Assembly: GCA_030040035.1 (NCBI GenBank)
Contig: JASHUJ010000075.1
Location: 1 to 60,954 of the forward strand
Length of the DNA: 60,954 nt
Direction of reading: 5' to 3'
Origin: Thermoplasmata archaeon
GTDB taxonomy: Archaea; Thermoplasmatota; Thermoplasmata; Lutacidiplasmatales; UBA184
Shown here in pieces: positions 31,970 through 40,547 of this stretch (position 1 is its first letter; the number at the start of each line of letters is the position of its first letter). The notes beneath the pieces were generated by a model that was not told the origin of the DNA, did no database searches, and saw only the letters and a list, made by a program, of their open reading frames with translations. Position numbers and translations under genes: made by a program.

Positions 31970-31978
31970 TCTATATTC
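31970..31978 (+). promoter_or_regulatory. TATA-like box of the MoaD-like/Asp-box operon
   Basis: TCTATATTC on the plus strand, an A+T-rich island in the G+C-rich gap. The start of transcription would fall near 32000, leaving a leader of up to about 100 bases if translation begins at 32105. Confidence 0.5.
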
Positions 31979-32104
31979 CGAGCGACTGTCAGCCCGGACG
32001 GACCCGGGTCCGGTGCCGCTGAACCGGCGCCGATGCCCGAACGATCCCCCGCCGATGAGGTCGGACACGTTCTGCCGCACCGCAGAGTTCCCGAGGCCCA
32101 TCGA

Positions 32105-32413
32105 ATGACCGCACCCTCGGGCGCTCGCGACTCCGCCGGCCCGAGCCTCGAAGTCCATCTCGACAGCTGGCTCCGGGAGTTCGGCCCCCGACAGCGCGAG
32201 GAGGTTGCCGCGGACACGGTCGAGCACCTCCTGGATACGCTCGAGAGCCGGTATCCCCGGCTCAAGTTCAAGTTGCGCGACGAGACCGGGCGGCTGCGTC
32301 GGTACGTCCGGGTGTTCGTCGATGGCGAGGACGTCAGCGGGACGACCGGAGTGGGTACGCCGCTCGCCGGAGCTCGAACGATCGATATCCTCCATTCCAT
32401 CGCCGGAGGATGA
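32105..32413 (+). CDS. MoaD/ThiS-like ubiquitin-fold protein with C-terminal GG
   Basis: A 102-aa beta-grasp protein. The pattern is strand LEVHLDSWLREFG, helix (AADTVEHLLDTLESRYPRLKFKL), strand YVRVFVDGEDV, then a loop and a final RTIDILHSIAGG. The terminal Gly-Gly is the activation site in MoaD, ThiS and archaeal SAMP modifiers. No E1-like activating enzyme or JAMM protease is in the window. The stop overlaps the ATG of the Asp-box gene (ATGA), so the pair is coupled. It may supply sulfur or be conjugated to proteins. The start is uncertain; an in-frame ATG at 32033 is possible. Confidence 0.8.
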   Translation: MTAPSGARDSAGPSLEVHLDSWLREFGPRQREEVAADTVEHLLDTLESRYPRLKFKLRDETGRLRRYVRVFVDGEDVSGTTGVGTPLAGARTIDILHSIAGG

Positions 32414-33555
32414 GAGATAGGAACATGGACAGCCGGATCCGGATTCTGGTGGGCACGCGCAAGGGAACGTACGTGGTGGCCGGGGACTCGCGCCGGCGTC
32501 GATGGACGGTCGGCCCGGTCGCTCACGAGGGCAGCGAGATCTACCACGTGGTCGCCGACCCGCGTCGCCCGGGTGACCTCTACGCGGCCGTGAACAGCGA
32601 CTTCTGGGGGCCGATGGTCCAACGGTCGGCCAATTGGGGCAAGACCTGGAAGGAGATCGCCACGCCGCTCACACCGGGCGGGAAAGATCGCAAGCCGGAG
32701 TTCAACGACAGCGATCCACTGTCACCGGTCAAGCGACCGCTCCGCAACCTCTGGCACATCGAGCCGGGACCGGCGGACGAACCCGAGACCCTGTACCTCG
32801 GGGCCGATCCGCATCTGCTGTTCCGCACCCAGGACCGCGGAGCGTCGTGGGATCCCATCGACGGGATCAACCAGCACCCCAAACGGGGCGAGTGGTCACC
32901 GGGGGCCGGTGGCCACTGCCTTCACACGATCCTCCTCGACCCGCGGGACGCCCGTCGAATGTACATCGGCATGTCGGCCGTGGGCACGTTCCGCACCGAG
33001 GACGGTGGCCGAAGCTGGACGCCGCGCAACAAGGGGGTCATCACCCCGTTCCTCCCCGAGAAGTATCCCGAGACCGGCCAATGCGTGCATCACGTGGCGA
33101 TCGATCCCGCGGACCCCGACACGTTCTATCGTCAGGACCACGCCGGGATGTACGTTTCGCACGATCGGATGGATCGCTGGACCCGGATCGGGCGACCCCT
33201 CGGCGATGACTTCGGCTTCTGCGTCGCGTCGGCCCGGGCGGCGCCGGGTCGGGCGTTCTTCGTGCGGCTCGACGGGAGAGCCCGGGTCACCGGCGAGGGG
33301 CACTTCCAGGTGCACGAATGGGACGATACGCGCCGCCGTTGGCGCAAGCTCCTCCGGCCGGACGCGTTCCCCGGACACTTCGGCGTGCAGCGCGAGGGGA
33401 TCGCCACGGACGAGCTCGACCCTCCCGGGATCTACGTCGGGACGACGACCGGCCAACTGTTCGTCAGCCCGAACGCCGGCCGGACCTGGCAGTTGGTCCC
33501 GTTCTCGTTCCCCGGCATCCACACGGTCAGCGTGGCGAGCCCGGCCGCGAAATGA
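32410..33555 (+). CDS. Asp-box (BNR) repeat beta-propeller protein
   Basis: A 381-aa protein with at least four Asp-box turns of the form S/T-x-D/N-x-G-x-T/S-W: SANWGKTW, TQDRGASW, TEDGGRSW and SPNAGRTW. They recur at blade spacing along a sialidase/photosystem-stability-like beta-propeller. It opens with RIRILVGTRKGTYV and has no signal peptide, so it is cytoplasmic. It has none of the catalytic arginine-triad context of true sialidases, so glycoside hydrolysis is unlikely. The ATG at 32410 overlaps the MoaD-like stop; ATG 32425 is an alternative after GATAGGAAC. The coupling suggests the propeller is a partner or target of the ubiquitin-fold protein. Confidence 0.8.
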   Translation: MRDRNMDSRIRILVGTRKGTYVVAGDSRRRRWTVGPVAHEGSEIYHVVADPRRPGDLYAAVNSDFWGPMVQRSANWGKTWKEIATPLTPGGKDRKPEFNDSDPLSPVKRPLRNLWHIEPGPADEPETLYLGADPHLLFRTQDRGASWDPIDGINQHPKRGEWSPGAGGHCLHTILLDPRDARRMYIGMSAVGTFRTEDGGRSWTPRNKGVITPFLPEKYPETGQCVHHVAIDPADPDTFYRQDHAGMYVSHDRMDRWTRIGRPLGDDFGFCVASARAAPGRAFFVRLDGRARVTGEGHFQVHEWDDTRRRWRKLLRPDAFPGHFGVQREGIATDELDPPGIYVGTTTGQLFVSPNAGRTWQLVPFSFPGIHTVSVASPAAK

Positions 33556-33700
33556 CCTAGGGCGGGCCCGGGAACCGGGGGACTCGAGGCGTCCGGCCGC
33601 CTGTCTCGAACCGGGGAGGAGTTCGGGTCGCTCTCTTCGCCGGCTCTCGCCGGCTGCTGACCTTCGGCGATCCCCCGGCACTCGCGACTCCCCAGGGACG

Positions 33701-33709
33701 GGGTTTAAT
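33701..33709 (+). promoter_or_regulatory. TATA-like box of the Kelch protein gene
   Basis: GGGTTTAAT on the plus strand, centred about 40 bases before the GTG at 33745. It overlaps an in-frame TTG at 33709, which argues against that codon as the start. Confidence 0.5.
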
Positions 33710-33744
33710 TGCGCCACCGAAATCCTCGGGCGGAGTTCTGGCCG

Positions 33745-36700
33745 GTGTCGCATCACGCGCGGGTGCATCGAGGCACGACGGGCCGATTGGCGGTGACCGC
33801 CGTCGGCGCCTGCGTCCTCGTGTTGCTGATCAACTCGCTGGCCTCGGGTCCGCTCGACGCGGTGGGGGGCGACGGGACCCTCGCCACGAGCCCGGCAACG
33901 GGCCCGCCCGGATCGCAGGGCAGCGCCTTGCTCTCGGCGGCCGCCGCGTCGCTCGGGCGAGGCGCGGGGCCGGCTGCCGGTGCGTCGCTGCAGTGCACGG
34001 AGTCCTCGAGTGCCGGGTCCGAGTCGTGCGCGGCCCCTTCTCCCGCCCTGGCCGCGACGAGCGCGGCACCGGGGTTCGCCTCTCCCCCCCCGGAGTGGGG
34101 ATACTACCTCGCCTACGACGAGCTCGACCACTACGTTCTCTTGCTCGGTGCCGGGGCGGAGACGTGGACCTTCTCCCACGGAGTCTGGAGCGAGCTGCAC
34201 CCGAAGGTCGCGCCGCCGTCCCGATCCCGCATGAGCCTCGCCTACGACCCCGCGGGTCCGTACGTCCTCCTGTTCGGTGGACTCGGCCTCAAGTCCGCGA
34301 CCGACGCCCTCAACGACACGTGGACGTACGCGGCGGGCGTCTGGACGAACCTCACGTCGTCCGCGGGGCACGCGCCCAGCCGCCGGTACCACGCGGTGAT
34401 GGCGTTCGATAACGAGAGCGACGAGATGGTCCTGTTCGGCGGGACGAACAACACCGCGGCCGTCGGGGACACGTGGTACTTCGACGCCGGGAAGTGGTCC
34501 CAAGTCCCGATCGGTGGCGTCCTGTGCGGCGGGCCGGGCCAACCGGACTGTGCGAACGGCACCGCCCCGACGGATCGCTATGGCGCGTCGATGGTCTACG
34601 ACGCCGCGAGCGACTACCTCCTTCTCTTCGGGGGCGGAGCCCACGATCCGGCCTTGAAGGGCAACAAGACGTACTCGGATACCTGGGAATTCTCGGGTGG
34701 CGCCTGGACCAACATCACCCCGGCGAAGTCGTCCCCGCCGCCCCGCATCCTGGCCACGCTCGCCTACGACTCGCTCGACAAGTACGTCATCCTGTTCGGC
34801 GGGCTCGTCACGAACAAGATCCTCAACGCCGGCAACGATACCTGGCGGTTCTCGAAGGGCAGTTGGACCGAGCTCCACCCACCGATCTCCCCGCCGACCC
34901 GCGTGCAGGCGGGCATGGCGTACGACCCGGCCGACGGGTACATCGTCCTATTCGGCGGTCTCTCGTCGACCGCGTACAACGCACCGATCCTCGGCGACAC
35001 CTGGGTCTTCCAGTCCGGAAGCTGGATGGAGATCTCGGTCACGGCTTCCCCGACCCCGCGCGCCGGCGAAGGGCTCGCGTACGACGCCACGGACCACTAC
35101 GATCTCCTGTTCGGCGGCGTCTACGGACCGTTCGTCCTCAACGACTCGTGGCGATTCGTCAACGGTACGTGGACGAAGCTCGATCTCGCGGGGCCCGTGC
35201 CGTCGCCCCGGTACGACGCGAGCCTCGCCTACGACGCGCACGACGGCTACGTCGTGCTGTTCGGCGGACGGAACGCGACGCACTACCTCGACGACACGTG
35301 GACGTACTCGCAAGGCCGGTGGACCCAGCTTCACCCCTCGACCTCGCCGCCGGCCCGGGCGAGCGCGGCCATCGTCTACGACGCCGCGAGCGACGAGCTC
35401 GTGCTGTTCGGTGGGCAGAACTCGACGACGACGTTCAAGGACACGTGGACGTTCGAGGGGGGCGTTTGGACGTCGGTGGTCTCCGCCAGCCACCCGGCGT
35501 CCCGCTCCTCCGCCAGCCTCGCGTACGTCCCGTCGAGCGGGACGGCGGTGCTCTTCGGAGGTCTCGGCCCGAGCGGGGCGATCCTGGACGACACTTGGAC
35601 GTTCCAGGCAGGTCTGTGGACGAACGACTCGCACAAGGTCGGATCGGCCCCGCCGGCGGAGTACGGGGGGGCCTTCGCGCAGGATCTCGCCGACGGGTAC
35701 GCCGTGCTGTTCGGCGGGAACACGAGCGCGGGGCCGAGCAACGAGACCTGGGAATACTCGCCCAACGCCTGGACCGAGGTCGCTCCGACTCCGTACCCCT
35801 CGGCCCGCGAGGGATCGGCGATCGCGTACGACCCGAGCTACGAGTCGCTGCTCCTGTTCGGTGGGTTCGGCAACGGCCGGCCGCTGAACGACGGCTGGCT
35901 CTTTGCGCTCGGCAACTGGACCGCGCTCCTCCCGCCCGCTCGTCCGTCCGCTCGCGTCTCGGCGTCGATGGTCTATGACGGCAAGGACAACTACGTGCTC
36001 CTCTACGGCGGGATCGATGGAACCCGTCTCCTCGGCGACACGTGGGAGTACCTCAACTACGTCTGGACCCAGGTCACGACGTCGCAGGCCACGCCTCCGG
36101 CGCGCTTCGACGCCTCGTTGGTCTACGATGCGACGGACCACTACGTCCTCCTGTTCGGAGGCGAAGGGACCGGGGGGCCGCTCGGCGATACCTGGGACTA
36201 CAACAACGGGCAGTGGTCGAACCTCACCCCCAAGCACTCGCCGCCGTCGCGCCTCGGCGCCGCGATGGTGTACGACCCTCGCGATGCGTACGTGGTCCTG
36301 TTCGGCGGGATCGGTGCGAGCGGTCAGGACCTCGCGGACACGTGGACGTACTCGCACGGCGCGTGGAGCGAGATCAGTCCCGCGACCGCCCCGAGCGGAC
36401 GCGCCAACGCGAGCGCGACGTTCGACGCGCTCGACGACTACGTGGTCCTCTTCGGCGGGGTCCGCGGTTCGACGTATCTGTCGGATACGTGGACGTTCGC
36501 CGGCGGGAATTGGACCAAGCTCCAACCGGCCCAGCCGCCGGCCGCGCGGGCGTCGGCGAGCTTGACGTACGACTCCGCCGACAAGTACGTCCTGCTGTTC
36601 GGTGGGGAGGGAGCGTCCGGAGCGCTCGGCGACACGTGGACGTTCGCGGGGGGCGAATGGAGCCCGCTCGCGGTGACCACCGCCCCGTCCCCGCGGAGCG

Positions 36701-37707
36701 GCGCCGCGGCAGCCTTCGACTCGCGCGACGGCTACGTGTTCCAGTTCGGCGGAGCGTCGGCCGCGGGGGCCCAGGCGGACTCCTGGACGTTCGTGCGGGC
36801 CATCTGGGTGGGCATCGACCCCTCGACCGCCGCCCCGGCCCGGTACGATGCGGCGATGGTCTACTCCGACAAGTACGAGAGCGTCGTGCTGTTCGGGGGG
36901 TACGGGACGAACGGGCCGCTCAACGACACCTGGGAATTCGCGGATGGCGTCTGGACCGAGGTCACGGTCACGACGCGCGCGCCGGCGGCCCGGTACGACG
37001 CGAGCATGACCTTCGACGAGAAGGACGAGTACATCGTCCTCTTCGGCGGTCGGAACGGATCGACGATCTTCGACGACACGTGGGAGTTCAAGCTGCTCAA
37101 GTGGACGAAGCTCAATCCCGCGAGCCATCCGTCGCCGCGGTACGGGGCGGCGATCGCCTTCGACTCGGTGGCGAAATACGTCGTCCTGTTCGGGGGGACC
37201 GATGGAACCGCGACGTACGGGGACACGTGGACGTTCGTGAAGGGGCAGTGGACCAACGTGTCGCCGGCGATCGGCCCCGGCCCTCGCCACGACGCGGCCT
37301 TGGCCTACGACGCGTACACCCACCAGCTCGTCCTCTTCGGCGGGGTCGGTAGCGCCGGCGCGTACCTCGCCGACACGTGGACCTTCTCGAGTGGGACCTG
37401 GAGCCGGATCACGCCCGTCAACTCGCCGGCCGCGCGTTCCGGCGCTACCTTGTACTACAATTCCCCGACCCGCAGCCTGGTGCTGTACGGTGGGGAAGGT
37501 ACGGCAGGGGCGCTCGGCGACACGTGGGCGTTCTCGAACGGCAATTGGACGTCGGTGGGCCCGCCGCAATCGCCCGGGGCGCGCTACGGCGCGACGATGG
37601 TCTACGATACGATCGACGGCTACGGCGTGCTCTTCGCGGGCACGAACGGCACCGGGCCCCTGAACGACACGTGGACGTACGACGACGGGACGTGGGCGCC
37701 CGCTTGA
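33745..37707 (+). CDS. Giant secreted Kelch-repeat protein (24 repeats)
   Basis: A 1,320-aa extracellular protein. Residues about 15-40 form an uncleaved anchor or signal segment (LAVTAVGACVLVLLINSLASG). An Ala/Gly/Ser-rich stretch follows to about 115. From there to the C-terminus 24 repeats of 50-56 residues run without a break. Each has the pattern Y-D-x-x-D-x-Y-V-x-L-F-G-G, then D-T-W-x-F/Y-x-x-G-x-W, then P-x-x-R-x-x-A. 24 repeats would make four six-bladed propellers. The first copy is degenerate (LLLGAGAETWTF), and the 18th lacks the VLF core (VFQFGG). There is no C-terminal membrane helix. Roles such as surface adhesion or binding of glycans or substrates are possible; none is shown. 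The GTG at 33745 fits the promoter. Confidence 0.9.
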   Translation: MSHHARVHRGTTGRLAVTAVGACVLVLLINSLASGPLDAVGGDGTLATSPATGPPGSQGSALLSAAAASLGRGAGPAAGASLQCTESSSAGSESCAAPSPALAATSAAPGFASPPPEWGYYLAYDELDHYVLLLGAGAETWTFSHGVWSELHPKVAPPSRSRMSLAYDPAGPYVLLFGGLGLKSATDALNDTWTYAAGVWTNLTSSAGHAPSRRYHAVMAFDNESDEMVLFGGTNNTAAVGDTWYFDAGKWSQVPIGGVLCGGPGQPDCANGTAPTDRYGASMVYDAASDYLLLFGGGAHDPALKGNKTYSDTWEFSGGAWTNITPAKSSPPPRILATLAYDSLDKYVILFGGLVTNKILNAGNDTWRFSKGSWTELHPPISPPTRVQAGMAYDPADGYIVLFGGLSSTAYNAPILGDTWVFQSGSWMEISVTASPTPRAGEGLAYDATDHYDLLFGGVYGPFVLNDSWRFVNGTWTKLDLAGPVPSPRYDASLAYDAHDGYVVLFGGRNATHYLDDTWTYSQGRWTQLHPSTSPPARASAAIVYDAASDELVLFGGQNSTTTFKDTWTFEGGVWTSVVSASHPASRSSASLAYVPSSGTAVLFGGLGPSGAILDDTWTFQAGLWTNDSHKVGSAPPAEYGGAFAQDLADGYAVLFGGNTSAGPSNETWEYSPNAWTEVAPTPYPSAREGSAIAYDPSYESLLLFGGFGNGRPLNDGWLFALGNWTALLPPARPSARVSASMVYDGKDNYVLLYGGIDGTRLLGDTWEYLNYVWTQVTTSQATPPARFDASLVYDATDHYVLLFGGEGTGGPLGDTWDYNNGQWSNLTPKHSPPSRLGAAMVYDPRDAYVVLFGGIGASGQDLADTWTYSHGAWSEISPATAPSGRANASATFDALDDYVVLFGGVRGSTYLSDTWTFAGGNWTKLQPAQPPAARASASLTYDSADKYVLLFGGEGASGALGDTWTFAGGEWSPLAVTTAPSPRSGAAAAFDSRDGYVFQFGGASAAGAQADSWTFVRAIWVGIDPSTAAPARYDAAMVYSDKYESVVLFGGYGTNGPLNDTWEFADGVWTEVTVTTRAPAARYDASMTFDEKDEYIVLFGGRNGSTIFDDTWEFKLLKWTKLNPASHPSPRYGAAIAFDSVAKYVVLFGGTDGTATYGDTWTFVKGQWTNVSPAIGPGPRHDAALAYDAYTHQLVLFGGVGSAGAYLADTWTFSSGTWSRITPVNSPAARSGATLYYNSPTRSLVLYGGEGTAGALGDTWAFSNGNWTSVGPPQSPGARYGATMVYDTIDGYGVLFAGTNGTGPLNDTWTYDDGTWAPA

Positions 37708-37809
37708 CGGCCGCGCGGACGCGCATCCCGTCGGCGTCCCGCGCGCCCGCGCCGGCAGCAGGGCTCAAGAGAGATCGCCCGCTCGCGGTCGCCCGGCGGA
37801 TCGTCCGGC

Positions 37810-38358
37810 ATGCCCGACGCACGTGAGCAACGCGCCCGCACCCTGCGATGGCAGGACCCGGCCCAATTCGCCGAACCGATCCGCCGCCTGAGCGGGATCG
37901 ACTTCATGCGGAGCTTCCTGTCCGGCGAGCTGCCCCCGCCGCCCGTGATGGAATTGCTGGGGATCCGACTGGTCTCGATCGAGCCCGGTTCCGTGGGGTT
38001 CGAGTTCGACCCGGCCGAGTACATGTACAGCCCGCTCGGGAACGTGCACGGGGGGATCGTCACGGTCCTCCTGGACACGGCGATGGGCTGCTCGTTCCAC
38101 ACCACGCTCCCCGCCGGGGTCGGGTATACGACGATCGAGCTGAAGGTGAACTTCCTGCGCCCGGTCACGACCGACTCCGGCACGCTGCGCGCCGAGGGTC
38201 GGGTGGTCCACGCCGGCGCGCGGGTCGCGACGACCGAAGCGCGTCTGGCCGACCGATCCGGACGTCTGCACGCGCACGCCACCTCGTCGCTGCTCATCCT
38301 TCGGCCGGAGCCCGCGAGAACCCCGTCGGGCAGCGAATCGACCCGCCCCGTCGCGTGA
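37810..38358 (+). CDS. PaaI-like hotdog-fold thioesterase
   Basis: A 182-aa protein of the PaaI thioesterase family. The hotdog core is seen from MELLGIRLVSIEPGSVGFEF through NVHGGIVTVLLDTAMGCSF and YTTIELKVNFLRPV to RLADRSGRLHAHATSSLLIL. The N-H-G-G-x-x-x-x-x-x-D pattern is the catalytic loop and helix start. About 30 N-terminal residues precede the domain (AEPIRRLSGIDFMRSFLSG), common in single-domain members. The ATG at 37810 lies 102 bases after the Kelch stop. It likely hydrolyses an acyl-CoA; the chain is unknown. Confidence 0.88.
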   Translation: MPDAREQRARTLRWQDPAQFAEPIRRLSGIDFMRSFLSGELPPPPVMELLGIRLVSIEPGSVGFEFDPAEYMYSPLGNVHGGIVTVLLDTAMGCSFHTTLPAGVGYTTIELKVNFLRPVTTDSGTLRAEGRVVHAGARVATTEARLADRSGRLHAHATSSLLILRPEPARTPSGSESTRPVA

Positions 38359-38462
38359 AGGTCCGTACCACGAGCGCCCGGCGGTCCAGCACGGACGGGA
38401 TGCGAGGGCGCCCCCCCTCGAAAGCCTGAGGACCGTGGGCGGGCTCGGCGGGTCGAGGGACC

Positions 38463-40547
38463 GTGGCCGAGACGTACGACGTCGCGATCCTCGGCACGGG
38501 ACTCTTCGGCGCGGCATTGGCCTACCATCTCGCCGAGGACCCGTCCCTCCGCATTCTGGCGATCGACGCGGAGCGCACCCCCCGGCAGCCCAGCGCGACC
38601 GATGCGAGCGCCGGGATCCTCTCGGTGCAGGGCTGGGATCCCTGGGACCTCGGGATCGTACGGGAGAGCACCGAGGAGTACGTCGAGATCGCCGAGCGGG
38701 AAGGTGCGCCGCCCGTCCGACGTGACGGAGGTCTGCGCGTGGCCCGAACGGAGGTCGGGGTCCGCTGGCTCGCCCGGGTGCAGCGCGTGCTGGAGCGAGA
38801 AGCGGTCGCGAACCGGCAGGTCGGGCCCGAAGCGGTCCGGGAGATCCTCCCCATCGCCGATCTGAGCGACGTCCGGGCGGCGCTCTTCACTCCGGACGAC
38901 GCGACGATCGAACCGACCGCGATCCGATCCGGCTATCTCCGAGCCGCCCAGCGCGCCGGGGTCGACCAGCGCTCCCGGGCCGACGGGATCCGTGTCGATC
39001 GACTTGCGGACGGCGCGTGGAGCCTCGGGACCGAGCCGACCTGCGTCGCCCGCGCGCTGGTCGTCGCCGCGGGTGCCTGGTCGAAGGGGGTCCTCCAGTC
39101 GCTCGGCCACTCGATCCCGGTCGCACCGTTCCGGGCGCAGGTCGTCCGGTTGCGGCCCCGCCCCCTCCTCCCGCCGTTCCCTACGCTCCACGATCTCGAC
39201 CTGGGTCTCTACGTGCGGTCGGCCCCCGACGGTCGCGTCCTGGCGGGCGATGGGACCGGGTCGACCGAGGAGGACCCCTTCCGCTGGGAGGCGGAGGCGG
39301 ACCGATCGTTCGTCGAGCGGATGGAGGCGAGCGTGGGGTCCCTGCTCGGCGGACTTCCGACCGCCCCCCGTGAGGCCGCGTCGGCCGGGCTCTGCACGGC
39401 CTCTCCCGACCGCTATCCGCTGGTGGGCCGGGTCCCGAGGGCCGAAGGATTGTACATCGCGACCGGGTTCAACGGGTTTGGCGTGATGCGGGCCGGGGGT
39501 CTCGCGCGGCGCCTCGCCGAGGCGATCCGTTCGGGTCGGTGGGAGACCTTACGTCCGGCCGACCCAATGCGGTTCCCGGAACCCGGCCTTCCGTTCGACC
39601 CGGTTCCTGAGTTTCCGCTGGAATCCGAGGGCGAGGATCCCGGACCGGTTCGGGACGGGAGCCCGCGGCCGACCGTTCCGGCCGCCGTACGGCGGGGGGA
39701 CGGAGCCATCGGATACCGATCGATCGGGACGCTCGAGGAGGTCGACCACCTGCGCTGGGCGCCGCTCTCCGGGTGGTTCGATCCGTTCCTTCCCACGTTC
39801 GCGAAAGACGCACTGCGGACCGGCGGAGCGGTCGAGGTCGCCGAGGACGGCGGGACGGTTCGGGGCCTCCTCCTGTCCGGGGCCAGCGAGGGCGTGGGAT
39901 CCGGGTTTACGCGGACCCGCGCGATCGCCGAGCGGTACCTCACCGCGATGGATCCCGCCGGACTCTACCTGGAGGCACCGTGGGTCCCGGGCGGGGCGCC
40001 GGTCGAGGTCTTCGCGGCGGACCTTCGGGATTGGACTCCCCGGGAAGGGATCCGGAACCCAGTGCGGATCGCCGGGCCCCGGGACCTCGAACCGATCCGA
40101 TCGTTGATGCGCGCTCTACTCGGGCCGGGGGTCGACCCGTGGATCGCGACGCTGCCGCGTCCCGAGGAATCCGGCTTCCTGTGCGAACTCGACGGACGGG
40201 TCGTGGGGGTCAGCTGGCTCACCCGCGTGGGGGGGTACGCGCGCGGCCACTCGTTCCTCGTGCACCCCCGCTTCCGAGGGCTCGGGATCGGAGCGGACCT
40301 GCTCACCGCCCGGATGCACTGGTTGCGGCGCACGGGAGGTCGGCAGGTCGTGAGCGAGATCTACGACGGCAACGTCGCCTCGCGGGCGGCCGCCGAGCGG
40401 GCCGGGATGGCGCCGGTGGGCCGCATGTTCCACTTCGGGCCGTCGGCGCGCGCGCGACCTCTCGCTACGTTCGAGGTGCCCCGCAGTTGGGGCAGTTCGT
40501 GGCCGTCGAGTCCATCAGCGTCCCGCAGTACCGGCACGGGACCTTGA
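38463..40547 (+). CDS. FAD-dependent oxidoreductase fused to GNAT acetyltransferase
   Basis: A 694-aa two-enzyme fusion. Residues 1-375 are a DAO-type FAD oxidoreductase, like sarcosine or glycine oxidases: VAILGTGLFGAALAYHL for FAD binding, LVVAAGAWSKGVL, and the C-terminal FAD contact GLYIATGFNGFGVMRAGG. After a Pro/Glu-rich linker (about 375-420), the rest is acetyltransferase-like. One half is degenerate (about 420-540) and one is clear (about 545-680), with SFLVHPRFRGLGIGADLLTARM as the acetyl-CoA loop and NVASRAAAERAGM. The GTG start is at 38463. Oxidation and acylation of one amine or amino acid is the obvious inference. The 3' end overlaps a convergent gene by 83 bases. Confidence 0.85.
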   Translation: MAETYDVAILGTGLFGAALAYHLAEDPSLRILAIDAERTPRQPSATDASAGILSVQGWDPWDLGIVRESTEEYVEIAEREGAPPVRRDGGLRVARTEVGVRWLARVQRVLEREAVANRQVGPEAVREILPIADLSDVRAALFTPDDATIEPTAIRSGYLRAAQRAGVDQRSRADGIRVDRLADGAWSLGTEPTCVARALVVAAGAWSKGVLQSLGHSIPVAPFRAQVVRLRPRPLLPPFPTLHDLDLGLYVRSAPDGRVLAGDGTGSTEEDPFRWEAEADRSFVERMEASVGSLLGGLPTAPREAASAGLCTASPDRYPLVGRVPRAEGLYIATGFNGFGVMRAGGLARRLAEAIRSGRWETLRPADPMRFPEPGLPFDPVPEFPLESEGEDPGPVRDGSPRPTVPAAVRRGDGAIGYRSIGTLEEVDHLRWAPLSGWFDPFLPTFAKDALRTGGAVEVAEDGGTVRGLLLSGASEGVGSGFTRTRAIAERYLTAMDPAGLYLEAPWVPGGAPVEVFAADLRDWTPREGIRNPVRIAGPRDLEPIRSLMRALLGPGVDPWIATLPRPEESGFLCELDGRVVGVSWLTRVGGYARGHSFLVHPRFRGLGIGADLLTARMHWLRRTGGRQVVSEIYDGNVASRAAAERAGMAPVGRMFHFGPSARARPLATFEVPRSWGSSWPSSPSASRSTGTGP

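Larger units (their letters stand above)
31803..32104. other. Intergenic control region between HxlR and MoaD-like genes
   Basis: A 302-base gap between divergent genes. It holds two TATA-like boxes, one for each direction (31826-31836 minus, 31970-31978 plus). An in-frame ATG at 32033 could extend the MoaD-like protein by 24 residues without family support. No RNA gene is recognised. Confidence 0.4.

Noticed and set aside
32410..33555. Sialidase enzyme
   Set aside because: Asp-box repeats are present but the catalytic arginine triad and nucleophile context are not; Asp boxes alone are structural.
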